Of a stretch of 64,000 nucleotides of DNA, positions 1 through 10,999 are shown one piece after another; positions within the stretch are counted from its first letter, which is position 1; the number at the start of each line of letters is the position of its first letter. The notes under the pieces are model-generated. The model was not told the DNA's origin. It was given only the letters and a program-made list of their open reading frames with translations, and did no database searches. The position numbers and the translations under genes were made by a program. The stretch covers positions 44,325,627 through 44,389,626 of the forward strand of contig OW387147.1 of the NCBI GenBank assembly GCA_936440205.1. Reading direction: 5' to 3'. This stretch comes from Lepidonotus clava. Its lineage: Eukaryota; Annelida; Polychaeta; Phyllodocida; Polynoidae.

Positions 1-1134
1 CTGGCTTAATTACATTAGACAACGCGGAAAAAAAGTTTGTCGGCTATTCTATTGTACATTTCTGATTGCTATATTTCTTTGGTGGGTAATTCATTTTCTC
101 TTGTGAAGAAAAATATTATTATTAGTGCGTGTAGGAAATCTATGTATTATGATCGATTATAAAAGGCATCGACCAAACTCTCGACTGTCCATAATTTCCT
201 GTGGTTGGATGCGTTTGATTGTGTATTTTGGTATATTCGGTAACAGAGAAACCTACCATTTTCTTGGTGTTTTGGAATCCTCCATATATATCTAAATATG
301 TGTCCAGGGACAATCTCCTTGATTCCATAATCTCGTAAATTGAATTAATGTAGATACAGAATGGTTTTACACACGATCAAGGTCAATTCACTACAACGTG
401 TAGATACCTTTAGCAGCGAACTAGTCTTTCGTAAATGTGTATCTATTGTATGTGAACAATATAAGTTGGTCCATGTTTTTCTAACCATTTAGCAAGAGAA
501 ATTGAGCTGAAAATCAGAGCCTGTTACAACTTATCATTTTGGAATAATGTATGCCTGCAAAAACTATGGACATACTGTCAACAACTTTTATGCACCTGGT
601 TACTCCTATATATTATCATGAATACGGTAATTAATGGTTGTGTGAATATCGTCCTTATTTGTGGACTTTTAAAACGAACATTTACATCTCACTTTACAAA
701 GTGATCTTTGAGATGATACAGATTCAACTTAGTCTTTCCTGTTCTCTTCCCCCCAGATCTAAAAGTGACTGAATGTGTTGAACAAAACGTAAAGATGTTT
801 GAATATGTCAAAATATGATTTCAAATTCCTTTCAATCTTCCCCCAAAAAGTCAAGTTGGATGCTGTAAACTAACGTTCTGCCACAAGCATCTTGCCACCT
901 GTCAATATAACTCTTACTGATCATCAGACCAGTCCACGGGGGTTGTCTAGCCCTCTTTACCTTAGTCAGTCCTTGGGCATACTTTATCTCATAACCCCCC
1001 CCCCCCCCCCCCGACAACCCTTGACCAGTCTAGAATCATACGGAAGCAACCCTCTTCCTTCCCAAATCAACAGTCCTACCTGTCCCTCCTTCCCTTTAGA
1101 TCCCTAGGCCCTAAACCCCCTCACAAATGCCTTT
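1..1134. other. No gene seen; poly-C tract
   Basis: The stretch is AT-rich with no convincing coding frame. It holds an 18-bp run of C at 995-1012. The short open frames around it come from low-complexity sequence. Confidence 0.5.
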
Positions 1135-1497
1135 AATCTCCCAACCACGGATAGCTTGATTATTGAAGTGTACCTGCAGACTAGCCTAAATCAGGGTGCA
1201 TTCTGGGAAATATGTAGACAAGTCACAAGGCTTAAGTATAGACATTTTCAAAAATTATGGCATAACTTTGGTTTAAGCTAATGGAAAACTACCATTCACT
1301 ATTTTTTCCATTTCACACCAACAAATATCTAATATTTTTCAAGTTGGTTTGAAAATTCATTCATTTCATATAGAAACAAAGCAAATATTTGTAAATTTTC
1401 CATAGTTTTTCTATGGTTTTTGTCTACAAAGGCAATCAAAATTAAACTGCAGGTGTCTGAAATACAGTAAATCAGCTATCCGTGGTGGGGAAAATTT
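1135..1497. mobile_element. Short inverted-repeat element, CCACGGATAGCT family, copy A
   Basis: The left end reads CCAACCACGGATAGCT and the right end AGCTATCCGTGGTGGGG, an inverted pair. ACCTGCAG and CTGCAGGT stand as a second inverted pair inside. The body is AT-rich and shares the block GGGTGCATTCTGGGAAATAT with copies at 15933, 18036, 47721 and 50817. It looks like a non-autonomous DNA transposon of about 360 bp with no protein. Confidence 0.75.
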
Positions 1498-2032
1498 TAG
1501 TTTGTCCACGCACCAACCCATTTCTCCCATAGTAGGTGGGATTGACATGACGTCAGTCTAAACGCCCGTCATACCTTTTCTTACAGTTACTTACTGAAGA
1601 AATAAAATCCGATCTGCACCCCTCAGGTCCCCACTAGGCCAAAGAAACCCGCCGACTAACTTTAGGTACTCTTTACCCTTTCCTTCCTCGGCGACTAGTG
1701 CCACAAACGGAGCCCTAGTCCCTGAAGTTGGAAATGGTTAAGACATACTAAAGTCGAGCAGAAGCGTTCTTTAGCCCAGTGGAGACCTAGGTTAAGACCC
1801 CTAAGAAAAACAGAATAAAGGCTGTATTCCAATAGCTGATTTAACTCCCGTATTAACAAATCGGCAGGCAAAATATTGGTTAATCAGAGACATATTACGC
1901 ATCATTTGAAAGGACTTTTGATTCTCTTTCAAATGATATGTAGGATGCATGGTCTTTTACCATATATAATGGGAAAAGGTAATAAAGTACTGAGTTATTG
2001 GCAGTAAAAATCCCCTAGTGGAGTACAGGCCT

Positions 2033-2870
2033 AAAGGCCGTATTCCATATACCAAAGTGTACTAACGATTTCCTGTCGATATACTTTCGGCAGTGCCAAT
2101 ACACTTTCGGCAGCATTGCCGACAAATTATACCATATTGGTAAATCTTTCCTGCCGATTTTGTAGTGGTAGCAGATATCACACTTTCAACTGCCACTTAC
2201 TCACTTTCAGCCGCTGATTATGCACTTTCAGCAGCCGAAATTGCACCGAAAGTAGTGGCTGCCGGTATAGAATGTACAGAGATGCTATTTTTCCTACTTT
2301 TGTAGGATTTCCTACTTTTTGAAAAAACTGGGAAAAGTGTTAAAATCTCTACATTTTGCTATCGAACACTCGTTGCCCTATCGCTGTAGTCAATTATAAG
2401 CTTTAAGTTTCATCTGGAATGCATTAGAATGGTGTTCCTCAATTTCCTACTTTTTGTAGGAACTCTACTATACACAGTATATGAACTTCCTAATATAAAA
2501 GGAAATTAATTCAGCCTTTCTGTCACCATGGATAAAGATAACTAAGTCCCCCTAGTACTGTCCAATTGTAGCTATAGTTGCAAAACAGAGTACCGCTCTA
2601 ATTAGGAAAGCAGCATAGCCATAGTTACAGTTCCTACACAAAAGTAGGAAACGTGAGATTTGTATTTGTTTAGATTATATTTTGCTTCCAACTGAACATC
2701 TTACCCCCAGAAGCATACATTCTATCATTTTAGGATATTTACTACTGCAAATTCTACCATTTTACATATTTCCTACATTTTGATGTTCGAGGAGTGGCAT
2801 CTCTGAATGTTACCAAGGAGAGGGTCAATATCGGCAGCCCGCACTTTCGGTACATGGAATACGGCCTTAA
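2033..2870. mobile_element. Inverted-repeat element with CACTTTCGGCAG subterminal repeats
   Basis: The ends AGGCCGTATTCCATATACC and GGTACATGGAATACGGCCT are inverted copies. Near the ends the motif ACTTTCGGCAG or close variants recurs many times, as expected of transposase-binding subterminal repeats. A different element (about 2277-2805) interrupts the middle. A lone copy of one terminus, GGCTGTATTCCAATAGC, lies at about 1818. Confidence 0.6.
2277..2805. mobile_element. Inner element with CAGAGATGC ends nested in 2033-2870
   Basis: The ends CAGAGATGCTA and GTGGCATCTCTG are inverted. TTTCCTACTTTTTGTAGG and its variants are repeated close to both ends. Flanking AATGT on both sides suggests a short target duplication. 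The CAG...CTG ends would suit a hAT-like element; that assignment is inference. Confidence 0.5.
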
Positions 2871-2879
2871 GATCACACA

Positions 2880-5800
2880 TTCCTCTGTCTAGCCCCCCAC
2901 CCCCGCTACCCGACAGTGTACATAGCCTGTAGCCTCCCACTCATGGAGTCTGGGGGTGTTTTGAAGGCGTTTTGATACCCGTTATATCATAGCACTACTA
3001 CACGTCATATCTACTACTACAAGCCTAGAGAATACTAGCAAATGTATTGCTAACTTGCCTTCAGGTAAAATAAAAGAATTTAATAAGAAAAGAAAAAAAG
3101 TACTACAGAGGCCAAGGTACCACACAGTTCTCCTTTTGTACGGTATGCCGTCCCCTAGACCTAGAACCGATCCAGAGTAGCCTTTCCGAGATCATGGTCA
3201 GTCAGTTACGGTCCACACTTCTGTGTTCAATTCGATTGACCACAGGAACATTTTACGAAGAGCCAACCCAGAATATGTCGTCTTGTGTTCATGTGTGGTC
3301 AAAATGGCGTTTTCCAGATTTGCACCACTTTAAAATAAAAAGTCATGTATAAGGATAGTCATTGTATACAGGAATCCTAACCAAGTTTCAGCTTCCCGAG
3401 AAAACACATCGATTTATGTGGGAGACGAATGGTCGGTTTAGAATCGTTTGATTTCCGCTGTGGTATGACGGAGAAAGATGGAATCCAATGATTATGTAAA
3501 TATTATAAAATGTGTACTATGGGAAAATAATTTAAAACAGCTATGCTGTTTGTATATCCCATAACATTAGGAATGCATTGAATGTAAACATGTACATAAT
3601 GTTATCTGTGAAAATATGTATACATATGATTATGTTAGATTAATTTTGTTATTGAGTTGAGTGTCTTTCTGTTACAACGTGGATGTGGTAGTCTATCCAT
3701 GTATCGCTTTGCTAGCCGACTGAAGCATACAACTCTGTCACTTTTCTCTCTTCTATGTGCAATATCTATAGCTGAGTACCATGTAAGCTGTGTATTCTCT
3801 GTATCATACCTATTACCTATACCCAGAGTCTGTGTATGTACCTTCGCTGTATATAAATTGCCCGAAGAGCATTCGCTCCTGTCAGCGCACTCGAAAGATT
3901 CATCAGTAGGACAGTATTCCTATAGAGACTAGAGTGAAAGTGGTTATAGAAACGTCAAAGAAAAGTGTTATTTGATAAAGTGACTAAAAGTAATGGAATT
4001 TTATCAGTTTTGACTAGATACAGAAAATGAGCGATTTTGTCTGTTTTCTTATAAAATTGAAAATTCATGCATCGATTCGGAATATCCGCATCTTCAGACA
4101 GATTTCACACAATTCTGCTAAGGCAAAATTTGTATGGAGCTACGTATTGGGGAACATAAGAAATGTACTCAGAAAACTATACTTGTAAAATGTGTTTGAA
4201 CCCTGTATAACACAAAAGTCAATATGGTGTTTGTACGTCTGTGAATGCCTAGAGGAGGGAGATCGAGGGCAAATGAAGAAATCCACGATTCATAGTTTTA
4301 GAAATTGTCATTCGCTATATTTCTTTGTTATCAGCCGACAGATCAGAAACATTGAGGGAGTAATCACAAGGATAAATGATCTTAAGTAGAAATTATTGCA
4401 TCAGCAATCGAATTTTTCCGAATTGATGAAAATTGCAATTTTGATGTCCGAATTATAAACACTTATTGGCTTATACAAATATATATAAATGCAGTTTGAT
4501 GAGAATTCAACTGATTTTTATTCTTAATATAGCAGGATGAAAACAATAATTATTCCCAGAATTATTAGAAGAACTTGTGTATATAATGTAAAATAATGAG
4601 GGCTCAAAATACATTCCCCTAGTCATACTGATCTGGCATATTTCTCGAGTTCAAGTTAGTTCCCCTCTGTTCGCTCCTGATTTTCCAGAACGGGAAACCT
4701 GTTGTATCACAATTTTCTTTTAAACAAATTCTATCAAAGATTCAAACTGGTATATTTTCAGTGACTGTGCTCTGTCGCATAATGGGTCTCGCTGTTGCGA
4801 GGATTGACACACCACTCTCGCAACAAGGATGTCCCTGTTCGATGGGTCCCCCTGTTGATTTGTGGGTGTTCTACGCGACCGATTTTAATTCTGTAAAAAG
4901 TTCTAGAAACTGGACATTTAGATCTAAAATCCTTGAAATTTTCAGCCCGGAAAAATGATTAGAAATGGGTGAAAATTGATGCCGAATTTCGCGTATAACA
5001 GCGAGATTTTGCCAAACCCCCGCTGTTTCTCTCGCTGTTGCGAGCATTTGGTTATGCGTCAGGGCACAGGGGCTTTGTTTGCTATTGTGACTTTCCATTA
5101 ACACGTGTTATATTTGAACTTTAAAAATGGTCTTCCAGAAAATCCTCTATTGCTAATCTGCTTTCATGCAAATTTGATAATTTATCTACATTGGTCAGCC
5201 CTAAAATGCATGAAATTCAGCTTAAACACTATAGATTGAGATTGTATTAATGGTTAAATATCCTTTTAATGTATCTGATGTTTGATAGTGTTAAAATGCT
5301 AAAACTCTTTGTGATTAACATTCCAGTACCTTTGTCGACGGCATGGGTCTATATATAATGTGTTGTAATTGTTGTTTAACTATATTCTGCCCTTAGAATT
5401 CTGATAATATAATAACCAGGAATTTATTCAATCCAGAAAAGTTATTGCTTTCAGATTTTAATAATTGTGCAATTACAATTAAAAAGAATCGACGATAGTT
5501 GGAATATGAACCTTACATTGGAGTGTATAAATGGATGATTATGAATTCTGTTTCCCTGAAAACTATGGTATGAATGAAAGAGGAATGAACAAAAAATTGT
5601 AATGCCAGGTGGAATCTAAACAATGTAAAAAAACGCACTATTGATTGTAGATCTCACGGTACATTGTATTAAATACGAATTGGAATAGATTTTAATCTGT
5701 AAAGCCACATCTGTCACTGTACTTTCTTTTCTCTAGTTGTTGTAAATTACTTAGCAGATCGTCAAAGATTCAAAACCACGAATATGTTAAAGAATTAGGT

Positions 5801-6820
5801 CAAATTTATTATGAAAATGTCATTTGTTCATAGGAAATTTCTTATGAATATGTACCAAATGTTAAATGTAAAGTTTCACCAAATGTAATCTGAATTAAGC
5901 GTCAGCCTAAGACTTGTACATAAACTGCATACTCTGTCGTAACGGTAGGAATCCTGCATGACAGTAATCACAATACCGGTAGGTCACTTACCATAATGGT
6001 ACGTAAATACTGCGTACGATAACTGCGTACCGTACGTTTTGTAGGTAAACACTCCCCACTCTGTCCATACATACACGCCTGTACCTGTACACGGTACGCG
6101 GCGTAGGCCTGTCCATGTTTTTCGGTACGTATGTCAATGTAATAAAATGTATCACATAACATGACATTGTATTATTTCCTCCATGTGTATAGCACTTTCT
6201 ATTTTGGTCTATTACAGGTAGATATCAGTCTCATTCGATTATTCTAACCAGAAATCAAATATAATGTCATAGGATGGGTTTTAAAGGTATCTCAGACTTT
6301 ATTAGGTTTACACTAGTGTCATCGGATTATTCAAATCAGAAGTTATTCAATTTTAAAATATACATTGCTACTTTTGGAATTTAAAAAAAAATACCAGACA
6401 GTGCACAGCTAAATTAAACTACTGTAAATAACCAAAAAAAAACAGTCCAAATTTAAAAAGGTTAGTATTATTTGCTATAAGTGAGTAAGTAAGTTTATTA
6501 GACTAATGTAAGCATTACATTCATGTCACTGTGGTAGGCGTTGTACAATTATAATACTACAAAGAAAATATCTTTATTTCACCACCTCGTTTCCCACATT
6601 CTGTGAACGCGCTACAAGAAACTCAATTATATTCTACATATTCTGGACAAATCACAGATAAGAGAATATTTTCCATTTATAACAATGAGTTTTAGTAACA
6701 AAGAAATAACTAGACACCGTTTCAGATCAAAGGACCTGTGCTGATAGTAATAAACATTTTTCGTTGGTTACTAAAACGATATAAAATTAAGCACCACTAT
6801 ACCCGTTAGATAATAAAAGC
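2880..6820. other. No gene seen
   Basis: No frame with domain or splice support was found. TATATAAA at about 3850 is followed by a C/G-richer stretch and could be a core promoter, but nothing downstream supports it. Between 5970 and 6130 the short word GTACG and variants recur densely. Confidence 0.4.
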
Positions 6821-7137
6821 CGGGTACCAACCACACAGGGTAAACAGGGAAAATGGCCAAAAATTCCCTGACAGGGAAAACACAGGGAATTTGCAAATTT
6901 TGCCAAAACACAGGGAGAACACAGGGAATTTCATTTGGCCAGGTTCTGAAATTCTTGATTCTCAAGATATTAAGGATTCAACTTTTTGTTGTTGGGTTGT
7001 TTAATTTTTTTCTGCACACAGAGGCTTTTAAAATAGAACAACTTGCTGGATAGGACACAGGGAAAAATTACTGCGGGACAGGGAAATCTCAGGGAAAACT
7101 CAGGGAATTTGAAAATGGAACTTTGGTTGGTACCCTG
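6821..7137 (+). mobile_element. hAT-like short element with GGGTACCAACC ends, copy 1
   Basis: Inverted ends GGGTACCAACC and GGTTGGTACCCTG enclose 317 bp, flanked by the direct repeat TAAAAGC (6814-6820 and 7138-7144). Inside, ACAGGGAAAAC, ACAGGGAATTTG and similar words recur at both ends. A second copy lies inverted at 14686-15004. The CAGGG terminus (seen in copy 2) and the 6-7 bp duplication suggest hAT. Confidence 0.75.
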
Positions 7138-7144
7138 TAAAAGC

Positions 7145-8435
7145 CTCCCACTCTGAAGTCTGGCACTCTACCTATCAGGCCACCCCTGGTGGGGCGGCCA
7201 CTTTCATAATATAAAAATTGACGAAGCGCTATTTATAAATGTGCAGATGATGTCATATCTCTCAAAATGGGCTTGCTGCCATATGGTGATCAATTTCTTA
7301 ATATTACTTTCAGTTCCAATATATTTAGAACAGTTTTTTTCACATTACTTACAACAGACTCACCAAATTCTAATCAACAATCATGTTCACAATTGAATTT
7401 GCATTTGCTGCATGCGGTCAGCGATAAAAAATGAACAGATGACCACATGTGCACAAGTTCTTATATGTAAATATGGCACGAAAATATAATCTTCCAACTT
7501 CTGAATCATTAGAGGCAAAAAGGCAAAATTCAGAACATACACATAAACATGAAATTAAAAGAAAGACATTTTTGACCAAATGGGTATCAGCCATAGGCCA
7601 TTGGTATACCTCACCAGGAACCATATTAAATGACAGTTTCCAGTGTGTTGCATTGATAACCTATTGCTGGTCCGCAAAGGCCCCTCCTCATTTGAGATAT
7701 ACTGGTACCCGCACTCTCCGCTAGGAAGCCTTGACCTGAGAGACTACAGGTTCACCCCATATTTTCTGGCAATCTGATTGGTCGAGAAGTGTCACGTATC
7801 TCCAAATTTGTCAAAATCTGACGAACTTTGAAATCTGATGAGGGTGGACCTGCGGCTTATCATTACATACAGTGTAGCATAGCAGAACATGAGTTGATGC
7901 CATGGATCCCACCGTACATTTGAGGTAGAGACAAGTATGTATAATACTGAAGTCACCCTGAACCCTGACCCCTGGAACAGGAGATGGCCCTGTGGTCCCT
8001 GGGTGTAGTGTGTTTTAGGTAGCCTTTTGGATGCACGATAAGAGTTGACATAGGATAAGTTGTACTGAGGTAGATCTATATATGGCAAGATTAGGGTCTA
8101 ATCATACCCATCATCCTGATAAATCAGCTGTTTATAGATAAAATTTGGCCTTAACTGTATCTTCAACAAAGACACTGTTACAGCTCTGAGGTATGACATC
8201 TTGAGTTCAAAACATCCTATCACCCGTATTTTTAGATAATGAAAGACATTTGAAAGTAACATATTATTTCATTCCTTGTTTAGTTTCCTTAATAACTCCT
8301 TTGTTACTTTTGAGTACAAACTATCAACATTTCCATATAAAACAAATAAGCTTGGTGCTGGTGCTCTCCCAATATATGGTAGTGACATGTTACCTTCTCC
8401 AGCCAGCCTATCTATTCAGTTCAGGAAAGTTTGTC
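7145..8435. other. Downstream flank of exon 11b, nothing recognised
   Basis: No second gene, RNA gene or complete element was recognised. This stretch would hold the 3' UTR of transcripts that use exon 11b. Confidence 0.35.
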
Positions 8436-8665
8436 TCAGAGTTCAGCAGAATGTCTGTGAGGCTCGTCCACAACAGCTTTGTCTGCATTCCTTATGACGT
8501 GGTAGTAGAAGTTGACGGCATCCTGATAGTTCTCCACACCAATACGTTCATTAATCCCATGGAAACGCTTGAAGTCCTCAGGAAACATATAGGTAGGGGA
8601 GAAGCGGTAGATCTGGTCTGTTAGATTTGTGTAGTGTTTTGTGTCTGTCCCAGCAACCATCAGGC
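8436..8665 (-). CDS. PM20D1: PM20D1-like second terminal exon 11b (alternative last exon)
   Basis: This 230-nt open exon has the same length, phase and stop position as 11a, and acceptor TTCCAG. It encodes GLMVAGTDTKHYTNLTD to SAEL and keeps the metal-ligand His in DFKRFHG. About 23 of 230 bases and 9 of 76 residues differ from 11a. No copy of the other exons lies between, so it is an exon duplication and not a second gene. Joined to exon 10 in place of 11a it also gives 509 residues. Expression is inferred; it could instead be a well-preserved relic. Confidence 0.75.
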
Positions 8666-10990
8666 CTGGAATGATTGAATCAATATTGATAAAAATGTAT
8701 TTGTTATAATTTCAGAGTAGCTGCCCCTTGGCAAGTTTTATCTGTGTGACCACGGAGTTCAATGGCTACCAATTTGGACGACAAAACCAGATAATTTGAT
8801 CAAATATGCATTTTAATTTTAATTTTATTGCAGACTAAATAATTTTTTTAAGTTGACCAGGTGTATCCTAAGATTTACCTGCCCTGTCCCAAGTATTGAA
8901 TGTTTCAACATGCCAAAAATACATAGCAAAAGGAATCGGAAATCCACTATATCTTTTCTTTTATCTGGATGATTAGAAACAATATAGACCTTTACTATAA
9001 TAGGTCTCTATCTAACTTTTCCAGGTGCAATATCAGAAAAATAATCAGTTTTTTTCACAAATTTTATAAAAATCTTTAGTCTTGATATTGACAATGCTGG
9101 GAAAATTCTTGAATTTTGTTGAATTTAACTGTTTCAAACATAGACTTCCAATCCAATCTCTATCAAAAGAATTGACAAATTGTCTCCCCTGCACAGGCAT
9201 GTGTAACAAGAGAATACATATTTTCAAGTCCTTTGGACTCAAGAAAAATGTTTTGGAGGCGAAAAGTAATCATCTATACTGATCAGTGACTTTTGGCACC
9301 TCCTTTGCTGGCTACACGAAACAGGTAGGGGTACCTGTCAAACTGAGTACAAAGCCCCTCCCCACAAGTATGCTGCTACTGCAATGGGCCACAGGTAAAC
9401 AGGTAGGGAGGGGAGGGGGTACTATTCAGTCAGGGTACATGGCCCCTCCCCCTGCAGATAGCCAATGTACATGTGAAGGCAGGTGACAAAGTGTCTGGCA
9501 GTAACAGTGATTGACAGGTGCCAAGGCCCATCAAGAGATAATTGTTACAAATTGGGGACAAGGCCCCACAAAAAAACAATTTTATGGCTCTCGGATTTTA
9601 CACGATGCAGAAGTTCTGATGGTAAACCTTTGGGGGCACCCTTATTAATAATCATTATAGAACGCCCCCAAAGCAAAAAGCATATAGGGCCATCCACTGA
9701 AAAGCTTTGGCAGCAGTGGTGAGATAAGTTACAAGTATCTTTGATGTAAAGTTGCAAGTCCTGGGCACCAGTCGAAATCTGTCTTGGCTAGTTCCATTTC
9801 CAAGCATATTTCTTATTTGTTTAGTATTATCTAAAACTTGTTTCAGTATGTGTGAAAGGAATACACTGATCTAATACCACTAGACTTTGTCAAGCTTAAG
9901 GTTAGCATATTCTTTTTTAAATAAAAGAGTCCTACAGTAGCCAAAAAAAAGACATCTGACATTCAATCGACCTAATAGGCATTTTTTTTTTTTTTTTTTT
10001 TGATGATTTTTATTCAGGTTCTGGGGTTCACCATTGGTGATCTTCCTTCCTCTCCCCTAAACTTATACAATATAGGTAGCCATGTGATCCCAATATCATT
10101 ACACAGCGGCAATTGGTCTGGCAGATAGTGGGTGATAACACATTGGATGAAAACCATTAGGGTGAGAAAAATGAGCATTTATGATTAAGATGAAGACAGG
10201 TTCAGGTGCAATTACAAGTAATTAGACATTGACAAATGGGTTATCATACATATGTCTTTGTGGTATTGTTCAATGTGCTTTTAGTTGCCAAACTTAAAAT
10301 GACACAGAGGACGAGGATTGATTAGGGAGTTGTCCAGCAACAAATGATTTATTGACATGAAACAGGCAAGTGTTTTCATACAAAATGATCCACTCTGATT
10401 GGTCAATCTGCATCTGGTGTGACATATACAATATGACATCATCCCCTTCAATAACAGGGGCCAAATAGTGCTTTCACATAGGGGGTATAGATACACATTT
10501 CTATGCACGAAGCCACGTAAGCAATTCATTTGTTGAGTTTCAAATCTGTAAATTCTCATGTACACTCTAAAGTTTGGTTTGACCGACACGGCAAGAAACT
10601 CCGCAGAGGCCTAAAGCCCCACACCCCATAGGCTATTTTACCATTGACGGGCGACTGGCAGAATCGCCGGTAAAGTCATCAGCTGCAGGTGACCGTATTA
10701 TCAAGCAAGTTTAATATGTTACCGGCAAATCTATTGGTGATCCCATTGCCCATCACCCATTGCCTAGAATGCACACCATACACACAGAGAATCACCCAGC
10801 ACAATCACCCAGTGTTACACAGTGTATATTTTATTTTGCTTTTATTCTATAATTACTCTATTTGGTGTGACTGGTATGTAAGGGGGTCCCTGCATGAATA
10901 TTTATCAAGGGACCCCCACGTGACCTAGCGTCCTTCTACTTGCCGGACCCCGTCTCCAGATCGGGCAGAGGTGCGGTGGCAGGGAGAGGG
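8666..10990. other. Sequence between terminal exons, part 1
   Basis: No coding exon was found. A poly-T run lies at about 9983-10000. A short inverted repeat with arms GGGGGTCCCT and AGGGACCCCC sits at 10880-10916. Confidence 0.4.
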
Positions 10991-10999
10991 ACCAGACAG

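Noticed and set aside
3850-3932. TATATAAA-driven gene start
   Set aside because: No coding exon, splice site or element structure downstream supports it.
8250-8624. 124-codon plus-strand frame over exon 11b
   Set aside because: It is the antisense of the conserved PM20D1 exon. A comparable antisense frame is open at 14211-14459 for the same reason.
8436-8665. Exon 11b as the end of a second complete PM20D1 gene
   Set aside because: No other PM20D1 exon lies between 8665 and 14226, and exons 1-10 occur once in the window.
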